DNA from: Pseudosulfitobacter pseudonitzschiae
GTDB lineage: Bacteria > Pseudomonadota > Alphaproteobacteria > Rhodobacterales > Rhodobacteraceae
DNA: 64,000 bases
Assembly (NCBI RefSeq): GCF_900129395.1
Contig: NZ_FQVP01000004.1
Coordinates: forward strand, 124,001 to 188,000
Direction: 5' to 3'
Shown: positions 40,966-49,809 of the stretch, one piece after another
Position numbering within the stretch: position 1 is the stretch's first letter
Layout: each line of letters begins with the position of its first letter
Notes under the pieces: model-generated
Seen by the model: the letters and a program-made list of their open reading frames with translations, nothing else
Database searches by the model: none
What the model was told of the DNA's origin: nothing
Program-made: the position numbers and the translations under genes

Positions 40966-41913
40966 ATGCTACGATATATCCTCAAACGTCTGCTGTCTCT
41001 TGTCATCAGCCTGGCCGTTGCCTCGCTGGTGATTTTCTTCGTGATCGAGATTGCTCCGGGCGATCCGGCGACGTTCATGCTGGGGATCAATTCGCAACCG
41101 GATACCATCGCCGCGCTGCGCGCCGAACTGGGATTGGACGTGCCACAATGGCAGCGTTACCTGAACTGGGTCGGCGGGCTGCTGACCGGTGATTTCGGCA
41201 CCTCCTACACCTATCGCACCCCTGTTGCGCAGATGATTTCCGAACGCTTGTGGGTGTCTTTGCCGTTGGCGATCTATGCGCTGACGCTCAGCACCCTGAT
41301 TGCCTTTCCCACCGGCATCTATGCCGCGTCCCGCCGGGGCAAGGCAGGTGACACCGCCGTGATGGGGGCCACGCAGCTGGGCGTGGCGATCCCGAACTTC
41401 TGGTTTGCGATGATGCTGGTGCTGCTGTTCGCCATCAACCTGCGCTGGTTCAGCGCCGGCGGCTTTGTCGGCTGGGACAAGGGGCTGGGCGCGGGACTGT
41501 GGTCGCTGACGCTGCCCGCGATTTCGCTGGCGTTGCCACAGGCCGCGATCCTGTCGCGGGTCATGCGGTCGGCCCTGCTGGATGTGCTGGGCGAGGATTT
41601 CATGCGCACCGCACGCGCCAAGGGGCTGACACGCAAACAGGCGCTGTGGCGGCACGGGCTGCGCAATGCGATGATCCCCGTTCTGACCATCATCGGCCTG
41701 CAGTTTTCGTTCCTGCTGGCCGGTGCCATCATCATCGAACAGGTGTTCTATCTCCCCGGTCTGGGGCGGCTGGTGTTCCAGTCGATCAACGCCCGCGATC
41801 TGATCGTGGTGGAAAGCGTGGTCATGCTGCTGGTGTTCACCGTGATCATGGTAAACTTTGCCGTCGATCTGGCCTATGCCCTTGTCGATCCCCGCCTGAG
41901 GAGCCGCACATGA
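40966..41913 (+). CDS. ABC transporter permease, DppB/OppB type
   Basis: The 315-residue protein has the DppB layout: a membrane segment at the N-terminus (LLSLVISLAVASLVIFFVIEIAPGDPATFM), then GTSYTYRTPVAQMISERLWVSLPLAIYAL, and the EAA loop DFMRTARAKGLTRKQALWRHGLRNAMIPVLT. Six membrane segments are expected. The ATG at 40966 is used; GTG at 40957 is also possible. The stop overlaps the DppC-like start. The set has no adjacent binding protein; the orphan at 8148-9626 is a candidate. Confidence 0.88.
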   Translation: MLRYILKRLLSLVISLAVASLVIFFVIEIAPGDPATFMLGINSQPDTIAALRAELGLDVPQWQRYLNWVGGLLTGDFGTSYTYRTPVAQMISERLWVSLPLAIYALTLSTLIAFPTGIYAASRRGKAGDTAVMGATQLGVAIPNFWFAMMLVLLFAINLRWFSAGGFVGWDKGLGAGLWSLTLPAISLALPQAAILSRVMRSALLDVLGEDFMRTARAKGLTRKQALWRHGLRNAMIPVLTIIGLQFSFLLAGAIIIEQVFYLPGLGRLVFQSINARDLIVVESVVMLLVFTVIMVNFAVDLAYALVDPRLRSRT

Positions 41914-42725
41914 GCCGCAACCTGATCATCGGCGGGCTGCTGACGGCGCTGGTCCTGCTGGCCGCCTTGCTCAGCTTTGTCTGGACGCCTTACGCGCACA
42001 CCGCGATGGACATCCCGCAAAAGCTGCAACCGCCCAATGGCACGCACTGGCTGGGCACCGACCATTTCGGGCGGGATATTCTGTCGCTGATCATGGTCGG
42101 CGCACGCACCTCTATCGCCGTGGCCTTTGTCGCCGTGGGCGTCGGTATGCTGATCGGTGTGCCGCTGGGCCTGTGGGCCGCCGCACGCAATGGCGGTTGG
42201 ATCGACGAACTGATCATGCGCGGCAACGATCTGGTCTTTGCCTTTCCCAGCCTGGTCATCGCCATCCTGATCACTGCCATCTTCGGCGCCGGTGCGATCA
42301 ATGCGATCATCGCCATCGGCATCTTCAACATTCCCGTCTTTGCCCGTGTCACCCGTGGCGGTGCGCTGCCCATTCTGGCGCGCGAGTTCATTATGGCCGC
42401 CCGCGTGTCGGGCAAGGGCGACGCGCGGATCGCGTTTGAACACGTGCTGGGCAATGTCGCCAACCTGTTGATCGTGCAGGCCACGATCCAGTTCAGCTTG
42501 GGCATTCTGGCCGAGGCGGCACTGTCCTATGTCGGTCTGGGCGCGCAACCGCCCACGCCAAGCTGGGGCCGTATGCTGGCCGACGCGCAAACGCTGGTCA
42601 GCATCGCGCCCCATATGGCGCTGATCCCGGGCTGTGCGATCATCATCACCGTTCTGGGTCTGAACCTGCTGGGCGACGGGCTGCGCGACAGGCTGGACCC
42701 GAAACTGCGGGTGTCACGGGTATGA
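41910..42725 (+). CDS. ABC transporter permease, DppC/OppC type
   Basis: The 271-residue protein is a DppC-type permease: an N-terminal membrane segment, then HWLGTDHFGRDILSLIMVGARTSIAVAFVAVGVGMLIGVPLGLWA and the EAA loop REFIMAARVSGKGDARIAFEHVLGNVANLLIV, ending with the LGDGLRDRLDPKLR signature of this family. Both ends overlap neighbours by 4 bp (ATGA), tying permeases and ATPase together. Confidence 0.9.
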   Translation: MSRNLIIGGLLTALVLLAALLSFVWTPYAHTAMDIPQKLQPPNGTHWLGTDHFGRDILSLIMVGARTSIAVAFVAVGVGMLIGVPLGLWAAARNGGWIDELIMRGNDLVFAFPSLVIAILITAIFGAGAINAIIAIGIFNIPVFARVTRGGALPILAREFIMAARVSGKGDARIAFEHVLGNVANLLIVQATIQFSLGILAEAALSYVGLGAQPPTPSWGRMLADAQTLVSIAPHMALIPGCAIIITVLGLNLLGDGLRDRLDPKLRVSRV

Positions 42726-44344
42726 GCTTGCTAAGCGTTCAGAAGCTGTCGATGGGCATTCACGACCATCCCGTGTTGCACGATGTGACCTTCGAGGTGG
42801 CCAAAGGCGAAATCGTGGCGATCACCGGCGAAAGCGGTTCGGGCAAGTCGATGACCGCCTTTTCGGTGATGGGTCTGGCCCCCGGCGGGTCGCACGCCAC
42901 GGGCCGGATCATGTTGAAGGACACCGACCTGCTGACGCAGACCGAGGCGCAGATGTGCGCCCTGCGCGGCAATGCCATCGGCATGGTGTTTCAGGAACCG
43001 ATGACCGCGCTGAACCCGGTGAAAACCATCGGCGACCAGGTGGCCGAAACCATCCTGATCCATGGTGCCGGCACCCGCGCCGAGGCGATGAGGATCGCGG
43101 CCGATACCCTGACCCGCGTCGGCCTGCCCCAGGACCGCTTTCCGCTGGGGCGTTTCCCGCATGAACTGTCCGGTGGCCAGCGCCAGCGGGTTGTTATCGC
43201 CATGGCCATCGCCCTGCGCCCCGCGCTGCTGATCGCGGACGAACCGACGACGGCGCTGGATGTGACGACACAGGCGCAGATTTTGCAACTGCTGGCCAAA
43301 CTGGCGCGCGAGGATGACATGGGCCTGCTGATGATCACGCATGATCTGGCGGTGGTGTCCGAAATGGCCGACCGCATCGTGGTGATGCAACATGGCAGGA
43401 TCGTAGAACAGGGCGACACCGCGCACCTGCTGCACAACATGCAGCACCCCTATACCAAACTGCTGTTTGCGGCCTCGACGCATCAGGTGGATCTGCCGCC
43501 GCTGACGTCCGACGCGCCGCTGTTGCGGGTCGATGGTGTCAGCCGCGATTACCGCACGCCGCGCAAATCCGTGTTTGGCGCGCCGGGCACCTTCCGCGCG
43601 GTGAACAACGTCAGCTTTGACATCAAAAAGGGCGAACGCCTTGGGCTGGTCGGGGAAAGCGGGTGCGGAAAATCGACCCTGACACGGGCGATTCTGGGTC
43701 TGGAAGACGTGCAAGCCGGCAGCATCACCCTGAACGGCGCGCCAGTGTTTTCGGCGGGCCGCGCGAACCTTGCCGTGCGCCGCAACATGCAGGTGGTGTT
43801 TCAGGACCCCTACGGCAGCTTCAACCCGCGCCACCGTGTATCACGCCTGATCACCGAGCCGTTTTTCCTGCTGGACGACCCGCCCAAGGGGCAGGACCGC
43901 ACCGACCTGATTGCCGAAACGCTAGAGGCTGTGGGCCTGTCGGCGGCGGATGCCGACAAGTATCCCCACCAGTTCTCGGGTGGCCAACGCCAGCGCATCG
44001 CCATCGCACGGGCGCTGATCATCCGCCCCGAACTTATCGTCTTTGACGAGGCGGTCAGCGCATTGGATGTCTCTGTCCGTGCGCAGATCCTTGATCTGCT
44101 GGCAGACCTCTGCCGCCAATACGACCTGACCTATCTGTTCATCAGCCACGACCTGAGCGTGGTGCGCACGGTGACCGACCGTGTGCTGGTGATGCAGTCC
44201 GGCCAGATTGTCGAACACGGACCGACCGAACAGGTCTTTTCCGACCCGCAACACCCTTATACGCAAACTTTGCTCGCGGCGGCGCCCACGCTGCCCGACC
44301 TTACAGACAAGGCCAGTCCCCATGCCCAACCCCCTTTGGTTTGA
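42722..44344 (+). CDS. ABC transporter ATP-binding protein with two ATPase domains (DppD-DppF fusion type)
   Basis: The 540-residue protein has two complete ATPase cassettes. The first has Walker A GESGSGKSM, signature LSGGQRQRVVIAMA and Walker B LLIADEPTTALD. The second has GESGCGKST, FSGGQRQRIAIARA and LIVFDEAVSALD. The fused form is common in GsiA/YejF-like systems. It completes a dipeptide-type importer with the two permeases. Its 3' end overlaps the aldehyde dehydrogenase start by 23 bp. Confidence 0.9.
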   Translation: MSLLSVQKLSMGIHDHPVLHDVTFEVAKGEIVAITGESGSGKSMTAFSVMGLAPGGSHATGRIMLKDTDLLTQTEAQMCALRGNAIGMVFQEPMTALNPVKTIGDQVAETILIHGAGTRAEAMRIAADTLTRVGLPQDRFPLGRFPHELSGGQRQRVVIAMAIALRPALLIADEPTTALDVTTQAQILQLLAKLAREDDMGLLMITHDLAVVSEMADRIVVMQHGRIVEQGDTAHLLHNMQHPYTKLLFAASTHQVDLPPLTSDAPLLRVDGVSRDYRTPRKSVFGAPGTFRAVNNVSFDIKKGERLGLVGESGCGKSTLTRAILGLEDVQAGSITLNGAPVFSAGRANLAVRRNMQVVFQDPYGSFNPRHRVSRLITEPFFLLDDPPKGQDRTDLIAETLEAVGLSAADADKYPHQFSGGQRQRIAIARALIIRPELIVFDEAVSALDVSVRAQILDLLADLCRQYDLTYLFISHDLSVVRTVTDRVLVMQSGQIVEHGPTEQVFSDPQHPYTQTLLAAAPTLPDLTDKASPHAQPPLV

Positions 44345-45770
44345 CCCCACTGAAATCCTGATCGGCGGCAAATGGCAGCCCTGCGCCAGCGGCGAAACGA
44401 TCCCGCTGGTCAACCCGTCGGACGGCAGCGAACTGGCGCAGATCGCGCGCGGTTCCAGCGCCGACATCGACGCCGCCGTCACGGCTGCTCAGGCAGCGTT
44501 GGACGGCGCATGGGGCCGCATGACCGCGCTGGAACGGGGCCGCATCCTGACCGAGATTGGCCGTCGCGTGCTGGACCACGTGGACGCACTGGCCGAGCTT
44601 GAGGCCTGCGACGTGGGCAAACCGCTGGGACAGGCGCGCGCCGATGCGATTGCGCTGGCCCGTTACATGGAATTCTACGGCGGGGCCGCCGACAAGGTGC
44701 ATGGCGCGACAATCCCCTATATGGACGGCTACACTGTCTATACCCTGCGCGAACCGCACGGGGTCACGGGGCATATCGTGCCGTGGAACTATCCGATGCA
44801 GATCATCGGGCGCAGCGTCGGGGCGGCCCTGACCATGGGCAACGCCTGTGTTCTCAAACCGGCGGAAGAGGCATGCCTGACCGCGCTGGCCTTTGCCCGT
44901 ATCTGTCAGGACGCGGGCCTGCCCGATGGAGCGCTGAACGTCGTCACGGGCATTGGCGTCGAGGCAGGCGCCGCCCTGACCAGCCACACCGGCATTCACC
45001 ACATCAGCTTTACCGGCTCGGTGCGCACCGGCGCGCTGGTGCAACAGGCGGCGGGGGCCAACGTGGTGCCCGTGACGCTGGAGCTGGGCGGCAAGTCGCC
45101 CCAGCTGGTGTTTGACGACGCCGATCTGGATGCGGCGCTGCCGTTTCTGGTCAACGCGGGCATCCAAAACGCGGGCCAGACCTGTTCGGCGTCCTCGCGC
45201 ATTCTGGTGCAACGCGGTGTCTATGACGCCGTGCGCGACCGCATGGCCGAGGCCTATCGCGCGCTGACCGTCGGCCCCGCCATGGACGACCTGCGCGTCG
45301 GTCCGGTGATTTCCAACCGCCAGCGCGACATCGTGCAGGGCTTTCTGGACAAGGGCGCGGACCTGACCATCGCCGCGACCGGCCAGTTGCAGAACGCCCA
45401 TGACGACGGGGCCTATGTGCTGCCGACGCTGTTCGCCGACGTGCCGCCCGATCACACGCTGGCCCGCGACGAGATTTTCGGCCCGGTACAGGTGCTGATC
45501 CCCTTCGACACCGAAGAAGAAGCAGTGCAGATCGCCAACAGCACCGACTATGGCCTGGTTGCCGCCATCTGGACCGCCAACGGCGCGCGGCAGATGCGTC
45601 TGGCCAAGGCACTGCGCGCCGGTCAGGTGTTCATCAACAACTATGGCGCGGGGGGCGGGGTCGAATTGCCGTTCGGCGGCAGCGGCAAGTCCGGCCATGG
45701 CCGCGAAAAAGGCTTTGAAGCGCTTTATGGCTTCTCCACGCTCAAAACCGTCGCGGCCCATCACGGCTAG
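44322..45770 (+). CDS. NAD(P)-dependent aldehyde dehydrogenase
   Basis: The 482-residue protein has GHIVPWNYPMQIIGRS, VTLELGGKSP (catalytic Glu, about 250), NAGQTCSASSR (catalytic Cys, about 285) and EIFGPVQVLIPF, with GSGKSGHGREKGFEALYGF near the C-terminus. It resembles betaine/succinate-semialdehyde-type ALDHs of broad substrate range. The start MPNPLWF lies inside the 3' end of the ATPase gene. It is 24 bp before the SDR gene and belongs to the same operon. Confidence 0.88.
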   Translation: MPNPLWFDPTEILIGGKWQPCASGETIPLVNPSDGSELAQIARGSSADIDAAVTAAQAALDGAWGRMTALERGRILTEIGRRVLDHVDALAELEACDVGKPLGQARADAIALARYMEFYGGAADKVHGATIPYMDGYTVYTLREPHGVTGHIVPWNYPMQIIGRSVGAALTMGNACVLKPAEEACLTALAFARICQDAGLPDGALNVVTGIGVEAGAALTSHTGIHHISFTGSVRTGALVQQAAGANVVPVTLELGGKSPQLVFDDADLDAALPFLVNAGIQNAGQTCSASSRILVQRGVYDAVRDRMAEAYRALTVGPAMDDLRVGPVISNRQRDIVQGFLDKGADLTIAATGQLQNAHDDGAYVLPTLFADVPPDHTLARDEIFGPVQVLIPFDTEEEAVQIANSTDYGLVAAIWTANGARQMRLAKALRAGQVFINNYGAGGGVELPFGGSGKSGHGREKGFEALYGFSTLKTVAAHHG

Positions 45771-45794
45771 GGCGTATTCACAGGGAGGAATGAC

Positions 45795-46535
45795 ATGCGA
45801 TTGGACGGAAAAACAGCGATTGTAACCGGCGCGGCGTCGGGCTTTGGCGAAGGCATCGTGCGCCGGTTCGCCGCCGAAGGCGCCCGCGTCCTGGTGGCCG
45901 ATATCAACGGTGACGGGGCCGCGAAAGTGGCCGCCGATCTGGGCACGGAATACTGTCAGGTCGATGTGGGCAAGGGCGCATCGGTGCAGGCCATGGCCGA
46001 TGTGGCGCTGAAGACGCTGGGCCACGTGGATATTCTGGTGAACAACGCGGGCATCACCCACCTGCCACAGGCGATGGAATACGTGACCGAAGACGACTTT
46101 GACCGCGTGTTCAACGTCAACATGAAGTCGGTCTATCTGACCGCCCGCAGCCTTGTTCCCCACATGAAAGAACGCGGCACCGGCGCGATCCTGAACATCG
46201 CGTCCAGCGCCGGCGTATCGCCGCGCCCGAACCTGAACTGGTACAACGCGTCAAAGGGCTGGATGATCACCGCGACCCGCACCATGGCGGTCGAGCTGGC
46301 CCCCAGCGGCGTGCGCGTCAACGCGCTGAACCCTGTTGCCGGGGAAACGCCGCTGCTGAAATCGTTCATGGGCGAGGACACGCCGGAAATGCGTGCCAAG
46401 TTTCTTGCGACGATCCCGCTGGGCCGCTTTTCGCAACCCGAAGACCTGGCGAATGCCGCGCTGTTCCTCTGCTCGGACGAGGCCAGCATGATCACCGGTG
46501 TTGCAATGGAAGTGGACGGAGGACGCTGCATATGA
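45795..46535 (+). CDS. Short-chain dehydrogenase/reductase (SDR)
   Basis: The 246-residue classical SDR has VTGAASGFGEGIV (TGxxxGxG), VNNAGITHL (NNAG), IASSAGVSPRPN (catalytic Ser) and YNASKG (YxxxK), followed by the PG-type segment NPVAGET. A strong GGAGG lies before the start. The next gene overlaps by 4 bp. Substrate is unknown; with the ALDH it could perform successive alcohol-to-acid steps. Confidence 0.88.
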   Translation: MRLDGKTAIVTGAASGFGEGIVRRFAAEGARVLVADINGDGAAKVAADLGTEYCQVDVGKGASVQAMADVALKTLGHVDILVNNAGITHLPQAMEYVTEDDFDRVFNVNMKSVYLTARSLVPHMKERGTGAILNIASSAGVSPRPNLNWYNASKGWMITATRTMAVELAPSGVRVNALNPVAGETPLLKSFMGEDTPEMRAKFLATIPLGRFSQPEDLANAALFLCSDEASMITGVAMEVDGGRCI

Positions 46536-46882
46536 AGACGATCAATCTGGCATCGAAACTGGCGCAGTTCAGCACCCATTGGGACCCACACGTCGTGGCC
46601 GATTACAACGACAACGACGTGATGGTGGTCAAATTCCAGGGCGAATTCCCGTTCCACCTGCACGAAGACACCGATGATTTCTTTCTGGTGCTCGAAGGCG
46701 AGATGGTGATGGATCTGGAAGATGCCCAGCACCCTGTCGGCGCGGGGGAATTGTTTATCGTCCCGCGCGGCGTCACCCACCGGCCCCGCGCCGCAGCCGA
46801 ATGCAAGGTGCTGCTGATCGAACCCAAGGGCGTGCCGAACACCGGCAATCCTGCCACAGCCGCCCCGAAACCACGGATCTGA
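46532..46882 (+). CDS. Small cupin protein
   Basis: The 116-residue protein has cupin motif 1 FPFHLHEDTDDFFLVLEGEM and motif 2 GELFIVPRGVTHRP, with His-x-His, Glu/Asp and a last His positioned for metal binding. The position between an SDR and a P1 peptidase gene in one operon suggests an enzyme or binding role there, not a regulator. Start and stop are tightly spaced with the neighbours (4 bp overlap, 1 bp gap). Confidence 0.78.
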   Translation: MKTINLASKLAQFSTHWDPHVVADYNDNDVMVVKFQGEFPFHLHEDTDDFFLVLEGEMVMDLEDAQHPVGAGELFIVPRGVTHRPRAAAECKVLLIEPKGVPNTGNPATAAPKPRI

Positions 46883-46883
46883 C

Positions 46884-47888
46884 ATGATGACACCCGGCCC
46901 CCGCAACCTGTTGACCGACGTGCCCGGCCTGCGTGTCGGCAACGCCACCGACCAGGCACTGAAATCGGGGGCCACCGTCGTCACCGCCGATGCGCCGTTC
47001 ACCGCTTCGGTGGCCGTCATGGGCGGTGCGCCCGGCACGCGTGAAACCGATCTGCTGCAACCCGACAAATCGGTGGCGGCGGTTGATGCGCTGGTGCTGT
47101 CGGGTGGCTCGGCCTATGGGCTGGATGCCTGTTCGGGTGTGGTTGACGGGCTGCGGGCGATGGGGCGCGGTTACCGGATTGCCGATGCCGTGATCCCGCT
47201 GGTGCCCGGCGCGATCATCTTTGACCTGCTGTCGGGCGGTGACAAGGATTGGAACGAAAACCCCTATCGCACCCTGGGCCGTGCCGCGCTGGATGCCGCC
47301 AGCGACAGCTTTGACCTGGGCAGCGTCGGTGCAGGCACCGGGGCGATGACGGCGATGGTGAAAGGTGGGCTTGGCTCGGCTTCGCTTGTTTTGCCGGATG
47401 GCACGACCGTGGCGGCATTGGTCGCGGCGAACCCGATGGGGGCCGTGACCACGCCGGGCGACAAACACTTCTGGGCCGCGCCGTTCGAGATCGACGGCGA
47501 GTTTGGCGGCCTTGGCCCCGACCCCGCCAGTGGACTGGGCCGCACGCTGGACAGCCGCAAGGTCAGCGCGGTGATCGAACGCGCCAACACCACCATCGCC
47601 ATCGTTGCCACCGATGCCAACCTGACCAAGGCCCAGTGCCAGCGCGTTGCATGGGCGGCGCATGACGGCATCGGACGCGCTTGCGTGCCTGCGCACAGTC
47701 CGGGCGACGGCGATCTGGTCTTTGCCCTGTCCACCGGCGCGCGGACCATGCAGGACGACCACCGCGACCTGTCGGTGATCGGCCATGCCGCCGCGGTCTG
47801 TCTGTCACGGGCCATTGCGCGCGGCGTCTATCTGGCCCACGCTGAGCCGGACGACCTGTTGCCCTGCTGGAGGGACCTGAATGCCTGA
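46884..47888 (+). CDS. P1 family peptidase (DmpA/BapA-like, DUF2193-type Ntn hydrolase)
   Basis: The 334-residue protein resembles L-aminopeptidase/D-esterase DmpA: LLTDVPGLRVGNATD at the N-terminus, VLSGGSAYGLDACSGVVDGL, and later SAVIERANTTIAIVATDANLTKAQCQRVAWAAHDGIGRA. The nucleophile of this autoprocessing family should be the residue after a Gly-Ser/Asn-Thr segment; NTTIAIVATDA at about residue 230 fits. Members cleave N-terminal D- or beta-amino acids and amides. It overlaps the TPR gene by 8 bp. Confidence 0.83.
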   Translation: MMTPGPRNLLTDVPGLRVGNATDQALKSGATVVTADAPFTASVAVMGGAPGTRETDLLQPDKSVAAVDALVLSGGSAYGLDACSGVVDGLRAMGRGYRIADAVIPLVPGAIIFDLLSGGDKDWNENPYRTLGRAALDAASDSFDLGSVGAGTGAMTAMVKGGLGSASLVLPDGTTVAALVAANPMGAVTTPGDKHFWAAPFEIDGEFGGLGPDPASGLGRTLDSRKVSAVIERANTTIAIVATDANLTKAQCQRVAWAAHDGIGRACVPAHSPGDGDLVFALSTGARTMQDDHRDLSVIGHAAAVCLSRAIARGVYLAHAEPDDLLPCWRDLNA

Positions 47889-49245
47889 GATGACCGACCT
47901 GTATGGCCTGCCCGTCACCGGTGCCGATGAGGCCGCCCTGCAAGGCATCGACGACTTTGTGCACGGTTTCATCAGCTTTCAGACCAAGGCGGCCAATGTG
48001 CTGAAGGCCGCCGAGGCAGCACCCGACTGTGCGTTGATCAACGCCTATGCCGCGATCCTCTACATGCTGCTGGAGGCACCCATTGCCCCGCAACTTGCAG
48101 CCCCTTTTCTGCAAGCCGCCGAAGCTGCCGCGCCCAATGCCACCCCCCGCGAGCAGGCGACCGTGCACGCCGCACGGCTTTTCCACGACGGCAAGATCCC
48201 CGAGCTGATTGCCCTGTGCGAAGAGACCATCCGCCGTTACCCGCGCGATATGGTGATGCTGAAGCTGGGCCAGTACCACACCTTCAACATTGGTGATTTT
48301 CCGGCGATGCTGCGCATCGCCACCCGCGCCTTCCCGGGGGCCGAGGACATCGCCTATGCCCATGGCATGCTGGCGTTCGGCTACGAGGAATGTCACCTTC
48401 TGGAAGAGGCCGAAGCCGCCGCACGCCGCTCGATGCGGCTGCGCAATGACGACCCGTGGGCGCATCACGCGCTGGCGCATATCTATCTGACGCGCGGCGA
48501 CGTGACCGGTGGCATCGTCTTTCTGGAAAGCGTCGCGGACACGTGGCAGGATCTGAACAGCTTTATGCGCAGCCACAACTGGTGGCATCTGGCGCTGTTC
48601 TACATCAGCCAGGGGCGGCACGAGGATGTGCTGCAAGCCTATGACGAACACGTCTGGGGGCTGGCCAAGGACTACAGTCAGGATCAGGTCGGGGCGGTGT
48701 CCCTGCTGGCACGGCTGGACTTTGCGGGCATTGACGTGGGCGACCGCTGGGCCGATGTGGTGGCGCATGTGGCACAGCGCGGGGCCGATACGGTCAGCCC
48801 GTTCCTGACACTGCAATACCTGTATGGACTGGGGCGCACCGAAGATCGCGCGGCGATGGATGTGTTGATGCAGGCGATCCTGGACCGCGCCGCCGACAAC
48901 ACCCGGCACGACCACCGCGCATGGGCCGAAGTGGCCCTGCCCGCTGCCCAAGGAATCGTCGCCCATGCCAACCGCGACTGGTCAGAGGCCACGCGGCTGC
49001 TGGGCATTGCCCTGCCCCGCCTGGCCGAATGTGGCGGCAGCCACGCCCAGCGCGATCTGTTTGACCAGATCCATCTGGATGCGTTGATGGAAAACGGCGA
49101 CGTGGCGCGGGCGCAGCAAGTGCTGGAGATGCGGCGCACCTATGATCCCGACGGCGTGCCGCTGAACCGGATGCTGGCCGAGGTCTATACCCGCAACGGT
49201 CTGCCGGAACTGGCGGCGCAGGCACAGGCCCGCACCGCGCGTTGA
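47881..49245 (+). CDS. TTC38-like tetratricopeptide-repeat protein
   Basis: The 454-residue protein is a helical TPR protein of the TTC38 type, known from eukaryotes and from scattered bacteria but without an assigned role. Typical segments are LINAYAAILYMLLEAP, ALAHIYLTRGDVTGGIVFL, RSHNWWHLALFYISQGRHEDVLQAYDEHVWG and RLDFAGIDVGDRW. No signal peptide or membrane segment is visible, so it should be cytoplasmic. It is the last gene of the + strand run and overlaps the P1 peptidase gene by 8 bp, so it may be a scaffold or partner of that enzyme. GGAGGG is six bases from the ATG. Confidence 0.8.
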   Translation: MPEMTDLYGLPVTGADEAALQGIDDFVHGFISFQTKAANVLKAAEAAPDCALINAYAAILYMLLEAPIAPQLAAPFLQAAEAAAPNATPREQATVHAARLFHDGKIPELIALCEETIRRYPRDMVMLKLGQYHTFNIGDFPAMLRIATRAFPGAEDIAYAHGMLAFGYEECHLLEEAEAAARRSMRLRNDDPWAHHALAHIYLTRGDVTGGIVFLESVADTWQDLNSFMRSHNWWHLALFYISQGRHEDVLQAYDEHVWGLAKDYSQDQVGAVSLLARLDFAGIDVGDRWADVVAHVAQRGADTVSPFLTLQYLYGLGRTEDRAAMDVLMQAILDRAADNTRHDHRAWAEVALPAAQGIVAHANRDWSEATRLLGIALPRLAECGGSHAQRDLFDQIHLDALMENGDVARAQQVLEMRRTYDPDGVPLNRMLAEVYTRNGLPELAAQAQARTAR

Positions 49246-49249
49246 ATGC

Positions 49250-49723
49250 TTAGCTGTCGCTGTCGGCGTGTGCCTCTGCGGCATCTGCCTCTGCCGGTGC
49301 AACTTCGGGCCCGACGCGCGCCAGATAGGCAGCCACATCAGCGCCGCCTTTCTTCAACTTGAAGGACATGCCCGACTTGGCCTTGGAATCGTCCAGAAAT
49401 TCGCGCAGGAATTCGCGCGGATCGGCGATATATTCCGTCAGCGATGCCTCGTCCCAGACCAATCCGGCCTCGCCTGCTTCAACGATGGACTTTTGATAGG
49501 TGTATCCTTCGGCAGTGCCCGCCTGACGCCCGATCACCCCATACAGGTTCGGCCCGGTGCGCCCGCCCTTTTCGATCACCTGGTCGCCGTTGGCGATCAT
49601 GTGACAGCTTTTGCATCTGCCAAAGGTCTTGGCCCCGGCGTCGGCATCCCCCGCTGCGTGACTGTCGGCAAAGGCAGGGGTGGCGAGGGCGAAGATGGCA
49701 AGAACGCGGAACATCGTTTTCAT
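49250..49723 (-). CDS. Class I c-type cytochrome (cytochrome c2-like)
   Basis: The 157-residue protein has a Sec signal peptide (cleavage near AFA-DS, residue about 20), one heme motif CKSCH and a methionine ligand in KSGMSFKLK. The insertion and GPNLYGVIGR segment fit the cytochrome c2 / c550 group. A C-terminal tail is rich in Ala, Glu and Asp. It should be a soluble periplasmic electron carrier. GGAG is seven bases before the ATG at 49723. It converges on the TPR gene with only 4 bp between stops. Confidence 0.87.
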   Translation of the reverse strand: MKTMFRVLAIFALATPAFADSHAAGDADAGAKTFGRCKSCHMIANGDQVIEKGGRTGPNLYGVIGRQAGTAEGYTYQKSIVEAGEAGLVWDEASLTEYIADPREFLREFLDDSKAKSGMSFKLKKGGADVAAYLARVGPEVAPAEADAAEAHADSDS

Positions 49724-49809
49724 GGGGTCACTCCGATCAACTGGCTTCAGCATTGTCCGAACCCAGAGTAGCACGCAGCCTGACGAAGGCCGCGTGCCAC
49801 GGTGTCGCA

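Noticed and set aside
42722-44344. Two-ATPase fusion as a novelty
   Set aside because: Fused DppD-DppF type ATPases of about 540 residues are common in this transporter family.
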